From Algibacter pacificus (GTDB taxonomy: Bacteria; Bacteroidota; Bacteroidia; Flavobacteriales; Flavobacteriaceae), in NCBI RefSeq assembly GCF_008033385.1, contig NZ_VOGY01000007.1, positions 124,001 to 188,000 of the forward strand: 64,000 nt of DNA, given 5' to 3'. The notes under the pieces are model-generated. The model was not told the DNA's origin and did not search any database. It saw only the letters and a list, made by a program, of their open reading frames with translations. The translations under genes and the position numbers were made by a program. Positions within the stretch are counted from its first letter, which is position 1, and every line of letters begins with the position of its first letter. Shown in pieces: positions 8,416 to 15,074 of the stretch.

Positions 8416-8840
8416 GCCCAACAAAGTACTGTGGTAAAAAACAAGTAAAACCTCATTAACTTTTCACTAAAACACTTCTATAATTATTATCATAGGTTAG
8501 ACCAGATTTTGCGATAGCAAAAGCCTGTTTTAAAAGCTTATTACAAACCGCTATTAAGGCTAGTTTTTTTTGCGCTTTCCTTTGGCTACTAAGCGATCGT
8601 AAATTGCTTTGCAAGCATGGTTATATTTACAGGTATTAAAACTGTAGACTTGCGCCCTATAGATTAATTATTTACCTTGCCGTAAATACAAGATGCCCAT
8701 ACTAGGCACACACATTGTATAAAAATAATGCGTAAGTTTAGTGCTTAATCAAGAGTCCGTGCACTTTTGTTACGTCTGATTTTCCTGCAGAAAATCCTCG
8801 CATACAAACTCGCAACTATTCTTATACATAACCGTTGCCA
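8416..8840 (+). other. attC-like site 3, enlarged by an IS110 remnant
   Basis: 425 bases from GCCCAAC to GTTGCCA. Directly after the left core lies a piece of an IS110-family element (see 8456-8670). To its right the normal site continues: TTGTATAAAAATAATGCG pairs with the CTATTCTTATACA arm before GTTGCCA, around nested hairpins (GATTTTC / GAAAATC). The cassette 3 start (7556) and end (8422) are complementary at 12 of 14 bases. Confidence 0.65.
8456..8670 (-). pseudogene. IS110-family transposase, C-terminal remnant (copy 1)
   Basis: On the minus strand about 70 codons can be read, including NHACKAIYDRLVAKGK, LALIAVCNKLLKQAFAIAKS and a final YRSVLVKS before the stop at 8456. This is the C-terminal end of the IS110-family (Transposase_20) recombinase. 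A run of eight T (8571-8578) puts it one frame out relative to the copy at 12981, so it is dead. The rest of the element is missing. Confidence 0.8.
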
Positions 8841-9001
8841 ACAATACAAGCGCACTCTTACGCGTTAAAAGACTTACTGAATTATTTCTTAGTTACTCGT
8901 TTATTTTATAATTTATTCGATGATATTTGAAAGTTAAAAACAATTAAAAGACTATTTTTCTATAGCTAAAAACTATAACTAGTAAATACAATATAAATAC
9001 A

Positions 9002-9023
9002 TAGTATACTAAGTATATACTTA
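9002..9023 (+). promoter_or_regulatory. Two abutting palindromes (operator candidate)
   Basis: TAGTATACTA (9002-9011) and TAAGTATATACTTA (9010-9023) are perfect palindromes that share two bases. They lie 54 bases before the ATG at 9077, and a TAGTTTTG box (TAnnTTTG type, about 9042-9049) follows. The placement suits an autoregulatory operator for the two-gene unit. Confidence 0.5.
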
Positions 9024-9076
9024 ATTTGGAATAGTTATTGTAGTTTTGTATGTAATTAACAAACAAGTATAACGCA

Positions 9077-9208
9077 ATGATACGCTCAACGACAATAAAA
9101 GCTAATCACAATACAATTAAAGTATTGGAAAAAATGGCTCTTGATAAAAAAGAGCACAGAAAGAAAATCATAGCTAAAATAAAAGAAAAAGCTAAGGATA
9201 ACAACTAG
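9077..9208 (+). CDS. Small basic 43-residue protein, first gene of cassette 4
   Basis: A short frame starting MIRSTTIKANHNTIKVLEKM, rich in Lys (about a quarter of residues) and helical toward its end. It ends 2 bases before the next gene and so is probably cotranslated with it. No family is recognised. Size, charge and order (small protein first, larger second) resemble toxin-antitoxin or protein-pair modules, but this is inference. Confidence 0.55.
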   Translation: MIRSTTIKANHNTIKVLEKMALDKKEHRKKIIAKIKEKAKDNN

Positions 9209-9210
9209 TT

Positions 9211-9681
9211 ATGTATAAATATTATAAAGAACAAGGGGCTGATGGCCCCTATTTTTATTTTTACACAGAGCACAACCTTACATATTACGTTGCGTTTAGA
9301 AATATGTATCAAGAAACCTTTCCTTTAAATAACGTATACTCTCTAGACTTTGGAGAAATTAATGAAAAAAAAGGCAGAAAGGATACTAAAATATCCTCAA
9401 CAATATTAAGTATTATAATTGAATTTTTAGAAACAGACCAATCTTTAGTAATTCATTTTTTATGCGATAGTGCAGATTCTAGACAATTAAATAGAAAAAG
9501 ATTATTTAGCCGTTGGTTTTCAATTTGCGGGATGGAACAATGGGTTAAATATGATTATGACTTTGATTCAGCAGATTATAATATTTCATTTTTGTATTGT
9601 TCAAACATCTATGATACTGCACTTATGGAAACTGAAATACTTTTAACGTTAGACGTTTATGAAAGAGCTAAAAATGAATGA
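9211..9681 (+). CDS. DUF6169-like protein, second gene of cassette 4
   Basis: 156 residues, soluble. The sequence opens with a run of aromatic strands (YFYFYTEHNLTYYVAF), then KISSTILSIIIEFLE and a motif IHFLCDSADSRQLNRKRLF followed by SRWFSICGMEQW. This pattern resembles the DUF6169 family common in Bacteroidota; I recall the family but cannot run the profile. Function is unknown. It follows a 43-residue basic protein by 2 bases, with two palindromes upstream, so the two look like a self-regulated pair carried as one cassette. Confidence 0.7.
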   Translation: MYKYYKEQGADGPYFYFYTEHNLTYYVAFRNMYQETFPLNNVYSLDFGEINEKKGRKDTKISSTILSIIIEFLETDQSLVIHFLCDSADSRQLNRKRLFSRWFSICGMEQWVKYDYDFDSADYNISFLYCSNIYDTALMETEILLTLDVYERAKNE

Positions 9682-9718
9682 TTTCAGTATGTCTATGAAC
9701 ATATTTAAAAAGTACTGT

Positions 9719-10141
9719 TGGCAACAAAGTACTGTGATAAAAAACAAGTAAAACCTCATTAACTTTTCACTAAAACACTTCTATAATTATTATCATAGGT
9801 TAGACCAGATTTTGCGATAGCAAAAGCCTGTTTTAAAAGCTTATTTCAAACCGCTATTAAGGCTAGTTTTTTTGCGCTTTCCTTTGGCTACTAATCGATC
9901 GTAAATTGCTTTGCAAGCATGGTTATATTTACAGGTATTAAAACTGTAGACTTGCGTCCTATAGATTAATTATTTACCTTGCCTTAAATACAAGATGCCC
10001 ATACTAGGCACACACATTGTGTAAAAATAATGCGTAAGTTTAGTGCTTAATTAAGAGTCCGTGCACTTTTGTTACGTCTGATTTTCCTGCGGAAAATCCT
10101 CGCATACAAACTCGCACTATTCTTATACAACAACGTTGGCT
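9719..10141 (+). other. attC-like site 4, enlarged by an IS110 remnant
   Basis: 423 bases from TGGCAAC to GTTGGCT, almost identical to site 3 throughout apart from the outermost core bases, which fit the neighbouring cassettes instead. The cassette 4 start (8834) and end (9725) are complementary at 13 of 17 bases, including TGTTGGCAAC. Cassette 4 is thus flanked by two long direct repeats of about 420 bases. Confidence 0.65.
9759..9973 (-). pseudogene. IS110-family transposase, C-terminal remnant (copy 2)
   Basis: Same fragment as at 8456, reading to the same stop on the minus strand. The T run here is seven long, so it too is out of frame. One base in the LLKQAF region differs (TTTC for TTAC). 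Confidence 0.8.
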
Positions 10142-10175
10142 GTAATGCAAAACGACATTCCCGAAAACAAAGAAA

Positions 10176-10643
10176 ATGACCCAATCTGAACTTATAGTTT
10201 TAAATTTTACAGAAATAAGAAGAAGAAGTATAAAACTTTGGAATGGATTACCAGAGAAATATTATAATTGGAAACCTGACGAAAAAGCAATGAGTGCGTC
10301 AGAAATGATAAGACACGTTTTAGAGGCTGATTATGGATGGAATATTATTATTAATCAAGGTGATATGACAAATTATAAAACACCTTGGGAAAACCGACCA
10401 TTCATTAACGTTACTGATGAACTTGAATATGCCGAACCTTATAGAAAAAAATTTATAGAAAGTGTAAGGCAATTTTCGGAAACGGAATTAAACGAAACCG
10501 AAATCATTCATCCAGGGAACGGTGAAAAAAAAATACTTGGAAAATATTTATTGCGGATTGGATATCACGAATCAGTTCACGCAGGACAATTTTTATCTTA
10601 TTTAAGAGCAATGAAAATTGATAGACCAAAAATATGGGATTGA
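10176..10643 (+). CDS. DinB-like four-helix protein (cassette 5)
   Basis: 155 residues with the DinB superfamily pattern: a helix with MIRHVLEADYGW (first His, about residue 46) and a late helix HESVHAGQFLSYLRA carrying the paired His that completes the metal site. DinB-like proteins include thiol-dependent transferases (bacillithiol or mycothiol) and damage-induced proteins of unknown function, so the reaction cannot be named. No signal peptide. It is the only gene of cassette 5. The ATG at 10176 lies 35 bases after the cassette boundary, leaving almost no leader, so the promoter may lie in the preceding site. Confidence 0.82.
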   Translation: MTQSELIVLNFTEIRRRSIKLWNGLPEKYYNWKPDEKAMSASEMIRHVLEADYGWNIIINQGDMTNYKTPWENRPFINVTDELEYAEPYRKKFIESVRQFSETELNETEIIHPGNGEKKILGKYLLRIGYHESVHAGQFLSYLRAMKIDRPKIWD

Positions 10644-10654
10644 AAAAACACTAC

Positions 10655-10765
10655 AGCCAACATTAGTACTTAAACGTAAATCATTTTTATAAATTTAAGG
10701 TTAGTATAAATCCGAAAAGCTAGTGCATAAAAATCCACTACTTTTCAAATACAAAACCGTTGTGC
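10655..10765 (+). other. attC-like site 5
   Basis: 111 bases from AGCCAAC to GTTGTGC, with no IS remnant. The arms after GTA and before TAC pair over about 25 positions with several mismatches (left includes ATTTTTAT, right ATAAAAAT). The cassette 5 start (10135, GTTGGCTGTAATGC) and end (10648-10661) are complementary at 12 of 14 bases. Confidence 0.65.
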
Positions 10766-10784
10766 GTAATTAAAAAAAACGATA

Positions 10785-11765
10785 ATGAAAACACCTTTTA
10801 AGGTATTATTTATACTCTTCCTGACTATTTTTAGCACGAAATCTTTTTCACAGAAAATGGTTGAATATTACGAACCCGTAAAAAATGATAGTCTAAAAGT
10901 CGGAATAAGAGAAAAGGACTTTTTGCCTTTTATTCAAAAAGGTTATACTCTAATGCTTCCTGAAAATAAAGAAATTAAAGGCGTACTTATTTTCCTCGAA
11001 GACTCAAAGTATGACAAAAAGAATTTTAGTTCAAAGCAGATGTATAGTCAAGCATCTGAAAATAACTTTGCGGTATTGTCAATTTCAACCGAAACCCCAT
11101 TAGACTTTTACTTTTCTAAATCATCTATGAATTATACTCATAATTTAATTCAAAAGGTTTTTAATAAACATAATTTACCTAATAAAAATATTTTCTTTTT
11201 AGGTGCAAGTTTAGTAGGTCATAGAGCGATGAAATATATTGAATTTATCAAAAAGGGAAATTATGATTTTCAGGTTAACATAAAAGGAGTTGTTATTTGT
11301 GATTTCACATTAGATTGGTTAAGAAAATGGCAACAACACAAACGAGATATAAAAATAAATCGAATTAACCTTTGGGAGCCAATATTTATGAATTTTATGT
11401 TGGAAACCTATTTGCAAGGCACGCCGAAAACTGCCCAAGATAATTACCACAATTTCTCGACGTATAGTTACTCTGATGAAAATAATGAAAATATTAAATT
11501 TTACAAAAATTATGCTGTTAGAGCTTACATTGAGCCTAAAATAAAATATAGACTAAAAAAATACTACAGAACCTTATATGAAAACAATTCGACTGACATC
11601 GTTGGATTTTTAGCTGAATTAGAACTTGCAGGAAATGAAAATACGGAATTAATTGTTTTACATCCGGATTATAATCAATCCGAAAATCGGAATACACAGA
11701 CAACTTGGAATGAAATAAATAAAGATGAATTAATGGATTGGATAAATAAGCAAACGGAAAAATAA
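10785..11765 (+). CDS. Secreted alpha/beta-hydrolase-like protein (cassette 6)
   Basis: 326 residues with an N-terminal signal peptide (KVLFILFLTIFSTKSFSQ). The central part reads like an alpha/beta hydrolase: a strand KGVLIFLED, then NIFFLGASLVGHRAM, where GASLVG could be the nucleophile elbow (Ser about 142), and a later LIVLHPDYN strand with a possible acid/His end. The canonical GxSxG is altered to GxSxxG, so activity is uncertain. Periplasmic or extracellular location is expected. It is the only gene of cassette 6. A hydrolase name is a fold-level guess. Confidence 0.65.
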   Translation: MKTPFKVLFILFLTIFSTKSFSQKMVEYYEPVKNDSLKVGIREKDFLPFIQKGYTLMLPENKEIKGVLIFLEDSKYDKKNFSSKQMYSQASENNFAVLSISTETPLDFYFSKSSMNYTHNLIQKVFNKHNLPNKNIFFLGASLVGHRAMKYIEFIKKGNYDFQVNIKGVVICDFTLDWLRKWQQHKRDIKINRINLWEPIFMNFMLETYLQGTPKTAQDNYHNFSTYSYSDENNENIKFYKNYAVRAYIEPKIKYRLKKYYRTLYENNSTDIVGFLAELELAGNENTELIVLHPDYNQSENRNTQTTWNEINKDELMDWINKQTEK

Positions 11766-11770
11766 CGAAC

Positions 11771-11902
11771 GCCCAACACAGTATAAAATTTATTGCGGTT
11801 TAGTGCCTAACCAAAGGTCGTTGCGAGTTTGTTACGCCTGATTTTCCTGCGGAAAATCCTCGCACACAAACTCGCTATTATTCTTATACATCAACGTTGT
11901 GC
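11771..11902 (+). other. attC-like site 6
   Basis: 132 bases from GCCCAAC to GTTGTGC. The outer arms (GTATAAAATTTATTGCG and CGCTATTATTCTTATAC) pair at 13 of 17. Inside, GCGAGTTTGT pairs with ACAAACTCGC, and within that GATTTTCC and GGAAAATC form a top hairpin. This is the clearest undamaged version of the site type found in sites 3 and 4. The cassette 6 start and end match more weakly (about 9 of 13). Confidence 0.7.
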
Positions 11903-11949
11903 CCAATTAAAAAATTCCGTTTCATTAGATAATTCAGAATAAATGATTG

Positions 11950-11979
11950 TATCTTTGATAGTATCAAATGATAGTATCA
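11950..11979 (+). promoter_or_regulatory. Promoter box and two tandem palindromes before the Fic gene
   Basis: TATCTTTG (11950-11957) fits the TAnnTTTG promoter box. It runs into two copies of the palindrome TGATAGTATCA (11956-11966 and 11969-11979), set 13 bases apart. They would cover the transcription start, which is what an autorepressor site looks like. Confidence 0.55.
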
Positions 11980-11982
11980 CAA

Positions 11983-12936
11983 ATGAAACCACCTTACGAA
12001 ATAACATCGTCTATTTTAAAATTAATAACTTCGATTTCAGAAAAAATAGGAGAAGTAAATGCTAATTTATTAAACAGACCTTCACCTAAATTGAGAAAAC
12101 AGAATAGAATCAAAACTATTCATTCTTCTTTAAAAATAGAAGGAAACACACTTACAGTAGAACAAATAACAGCACTTCTTGAAAACAAAAGAGTTATTGG
12201 CCCTAAAAAAGATGTTATTGAAGTTTTAAATGCAATTAAAATCTATGAAAACTTAGAAGATTATAATCCTTCAAATGAGAAATCCTTTTTAAAAGCACAT
12301 CAAAACTTAATGGAAGGTTTAATTGAAAATTCTGGAAAATATAGAAATCAAAGTGTCGGAATTGTAAAAGGCTCAAAAGTTGAGCATTTAGCACCACCTT
12401 ATGAAAATGTGCCATACTTAATGAAAGACCTTTTTGAATATTTGAAAAAATCTGATGAAATTGAATTAATTAAAAGTTGTGTGTTCCATTACGAAATGGA
12501 ATTTATACATCCATTTTTGGATGGAAATGGTAGAATGGGAAGATTATGGCAAACTTTAATTTTAATGGAAAAATATCCAATCTTTGAGTTTTTGCCTTTT
12601 GAAACCCTAATTAGTAAAGACCAGGAAAAATATTATAAATCTTTAGCTGAAAGTGATAAATCTGGAAAGTCAACTAATTTTATTGAATATATGCTAAACG
12701 TTATTGATATTTCAATAAGTGAACTATTAGATTTCAATAATCGAACGTTAAATGAAAAAGATAGATTAGAATATTATGTTTCTTTAAATAAAACTGAATT
12801 TACAAGAAAAGATTATATGAATATTTTTAAAGATATTTCTTCAGCAACTGCAAGTAGAGATTTAAAGAAAGGATCTGAATTGGATTTATTTGAAAAAATT
12901 GGAGAAAAAAATAAGACAATCTATCGTTTAAAATAA
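11983..12936 (+). CDS. Fic family protein with inhibitory helix and C-terminal winged helix (cassette 7)
   Basis: 317 residues. It carries the full active motif HPFLDGNGRMGR, with the catalytic His, so nucleotide transfer (usually AMP) to a target protein is expected. An N-terminal inhibitory motif SLKIEGN (class II Fic) blocks the active site in the resting state. The C-terminal part has a winged-helix-like segment (KTEFTRKDYMNIFKDISSATASRDLKKG), common in Fic proteins that bind their own promoter. I prefer the ATG at 11983 to that at 11968 because the -7-like box TATCTTTG ends at 11957. Two tandem TGATAGTATCA palindromes upstream suggest autoregulation. Only gene of cassette 7. Confidence 0.9.
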   Translation: MKPPYEITSSILKLITSISEKIGEVNANLLNRPSPKLRKQNRIKTIHSSLKIEGNTLTVEQITALLENKRVIGPKKDVIEVLNAIKIYENLEDYNPSNEKSFLKAHQNLMEGLIENSGKYRNQSVGIVKGSKVEHLAPPYENVPYLMKDLFEYLKKSDEIELIKSCVFHYEMEFIHPFLDGNGRMGRLWQTLILMEKYPIFEFLPFETLISKDQEKYYKSLAESDKSGKSTNFIEYMLNVIDISISELLDFNNRTLNEKDRLEYYVSLNKTEFTRKDYMNIFKDISSATASRDLKKGSELDLFEKIGEKNKTIYRLK

Positions 12937-12940
12937 CTGG

Positions 12941-13356
12941 GCACAACAAAGTACTGTGGTAAAAAACAAGTAAAAAGGCATTAACTTTTCACTAAAACAC
13001 TGCTATAATTATTATCATAGGTTAGTCCTGATTTTGCGATAGCAAAAGCCTGTTTTAAAAGCTTATTACAAACCGCTATTAAGGCTAGTTTTTTGCGCTT
13101 TCCTTTGGCTACTAATCGATCGTAAATTGCTTTGCAAGCATGGTTATATTTACAGGTATTAAAACTGTAGACTTGCGTCCTATAGATTAATTATTTACCT
13201 TGCCTTAAATACAAGATGCCCATACTAGGCACACACATTGTATAAAAATAATAGACGAGACAGTAGTCAATTTATGGCTTGCAACCCGCTTCAGCTTTCT
13301 TATAACTTGACAGGAATAAAGTCCAAAATTGGCTACTATTATACTAACCGTTAGGC
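12941..13356 (+). other. attC-like site 7, enlarged by an IS110 remnant; right end of the array
   Basis: 416 bases from GCACAAC to GTTAGGC. The left 300 bases equal those of sites 3 and 4, up to TTGTATAAAAATAAT. The right part is different, with its own arms (TAGTCAATTT and AATTGGCTA) and GTATAA-type outer pairing. The cassette 7 start (11896, GTTGTGCCCAATT) and end (12935-12947) are complementary at 12 of 13 bases. Confidence 0.65.
12981..13195 (-). pseudogene. IS110-family transposase, C-terminal remnant (copy 3, in frame)
   Basis: Same fragment as at 8456 and 9759, but with six T in the run, which keeps the reading KGKRKKLALIAV in frame to the stop at 12981. It is the least decayed copy and still lacks everything upstream of the last about 70 codons. 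Confidence 0.8.
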
Positions 13357-13382
13357 AACATTAACAATACTGTATTTTAAAA

Positions 13383-14960
13383 TTGAAAAATACCAATAAC
13401 ACATACCCTATTTTTATTCTGGGGATTATAATATGCTTATTTTCTTCTTGCTCAAATATAGAAACTGATAAAATAAAACATTCATTTAAGTATGCTATTA
13501 ATGTTGAGCAAAGCATTAACGAATTTGGTAACGTAAAATATGAAACTTTTAACAATTTAAACCTTGGTTTCTTTAGAGGTAATTTATGGATAAAATTAGA
13601 AATTAAGAATGAAGAAAGTGAGAATAAATCATACATGTTTGTTAGTAATGATAGGTTTAATAGAAATTATGTTTTTTATAAATTCGATACGATTGATAAT
13701 TCATTAAAATTAGTTCATCAAATAAAAGATACCTTAAAAACGGATTATAGAACATTTAACAACCCCAATCCAAACCTCAAGATAGATTTAGCACCAAATG
13801 AGAAAGCAACATTTCTAATTACATCAGCTAGTGACGGAAGAACAAAAGATGCAACCCCCAAAATAATGGCTTTAGAAAGTTATTTTAATTTTGTAAATGA
13901 AACCACCTACTGGAATATTGTTTTTTACGGAATAATCTTTTGTCTTTTACTAATCAATTTGTATCAATGGAATATCTATAAACAAAAAATCTATTTTTAT
14001 TACATTTTTTACATAATATCTACTGTACTCGTATACTTGGGAATAGAAGGTTATTTGTATAATCTCAAGATAAATCAAATTATAATTGATCATTTTATAT
14101 TTGTATCTGTTAAGTTGTGGGCGCTATCTTTAATTATTTACACATCTAAATTTTTAGAAATTCAAATAATAAATCCTAAATACTATAAATTTATTAAAAT
14201 TGTTTTATTTGTAGTATTGGGTGGTACGCTACTCTACCAATTTTCTTTCTACAATTCTTCAATTCAGTATTTACACTATTTTGAAAATGTACTTTCATCA
14301 CTTTGGTTACTATTAATAATTGGGATGATCCTATTCTCTGTAAAAACAAGACAGCTAGAATTGAAATACTACCTAATTCCCTTAGCTTGTTTTATTCTCT
14401 TCACTATCATTGGACTCATTGATGTTCATCTTCAAATTACATCAATTAATTCATTTACCTTTGTTAAAATTGGAGCTATTATTGAACTCAGTGGTTTTAC
14501 TTATTTTATGACCGTTTTAATTAAGAAGAAACTCAAAAAAACAGAACGTTTAGAAAATGAGCTTCTTGAAAATAGAAAAAAACTACAAACGGCTTCGGAA
14601 GAATTAGAAGAAAAAGACAAAATTTTATCAACTAAAACAAACATTGAAAAAACGGATTTGATAAGTATTTTCAAGTTATTAGAAAACTCATTATCCACAG
14701 AAAACGAATGGAATGAATTTAAAGTAAAGTTTAATGAATTAAAACCTGAATTTCATAAAAAACTTTTAGCCCACCAACCTAATCTAACTAAATCAGAAAT
14801 CAGACTTTTAACTTTGATAAAAATAGGATATTCTCAAAAAGAAATAGCAAACATACTATCTATAGCTCCTGATAGTGTAAAAAAAGCAAGAAGTCGGGTT
14901 CGAAAAAAAATGAATTTACCGAAAAATGTAAGTCTGAGAGAAATGTTCTCACAGCTTTAA
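13383..14960 (+). CDS. 7TMR-DISM receptor-like protein with C-terminal LuxR-type HTH
   Basis: 525 residues. A lipoprotein-like N-terminal helix (ILGIIICLFSSCS), an outer domain of about 160 residues resembling 7TMR-DISMED2, then about seven membrane helices (about 175-385), a coiled coil (KKLKKTERLENELLENRKKL) and a C-terminal helix-turn-helix (TKSEIRLLTLIKIGYSQKEI...SVKKARSRVRKKM). It probably links an extracellular signal to transcription directly at the membrane. The TTG start at 13383 lies 33 bases right of the last cassette junction. No closing attC-like site follows, so it is either the array's host flank or an open-ended last cassette. Confidence 0.82.
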   Translation: MKNTNNTYPIFILGIIICLFSSCSNIETDKIKHSFKYAINVEQSINEFGNVKYETFNNLNLGFFRGNLWIKLEIKNEESENKSYMFVSNDRFNRNYVFYKFDTIDNSLKLVHQIKDTLKTDYRTFNNPNPNLKIDLAPNEKATFLITSASDGRTKDATPKIMALESYFNFVNETTYWNIVFYGIIFCLLLINLYQWNIYKQKIYFYYIFYIISTVLVYLGIEGYLYNLKINQIIIDHFIFVSVKLWALSLIIYTSKFLEIQIINPKYYKFIKIVLFVVLGGTLLYQFSFYNSSIQYLHYFENVLSSLWLLLIIGMILFSVKTRQLELKYYLIPLACFILFTIIGLIDVHLQITSINSFTFVKIGAIIELSGFTYFMTVLIKKKLKKTERLENELLENRKKLQTASEELEEKDKILSTKTNIEKTDLISIFKLLENSLSTENEWNEFKVKFNELKPEFHKKLLAHQPNLTKSEIRLLTLIKIGYSQKEIANILSIAPDSVKKARSRVRKKMNLPKNVSLREMFSQL

Positions 14961-15074
14961 AAGTACTATAAATAAGTCGATTATAGTTTTGTCCCCCGCT
15001 TTGTCCCCTTTGTAAATTACTAAAACACAGTTTTTACTTCTATGTTTGTTTTCCTAACATAAAAACAAACGAAC

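Larger units (their letters stand above)
5507..13356 (+). mobile_element. Integron-like array of seven gene cassettes without integrase (CALIN-like)
   Basis: Seven units follow each other: 5507-6356, 6475-7437, 7556-8422, 8834-9725, 10135-10661, 10759-11777 and 11896-12947. Each starts with GTTR and ends with YAAC, holds one gene or gene pair, and is followed by a site whose outer arms form an imperfect inverted repeat, as in integron attC sites (YAAC ... GTTR). Within each unit the first about 8-16 bases are nearly complementary to the last ones, as expected if the unit was once a circle joined at GTT. The cassette contents (toxin pair, Abi, Fic, DinB-like, efflux) are typical integron cargo. 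No IntI-type tyrosine recombinase and no attI is recognisable in the window. The array is inferred from structure, not from similarity to a named integron. Confidence 0.75.

Noticed and set aside
8408-8850. The three IS110 pieces as complete insertion sequences
   Set aside because: Only the last about 70 codons and one end are present, and two of them are out of frame.
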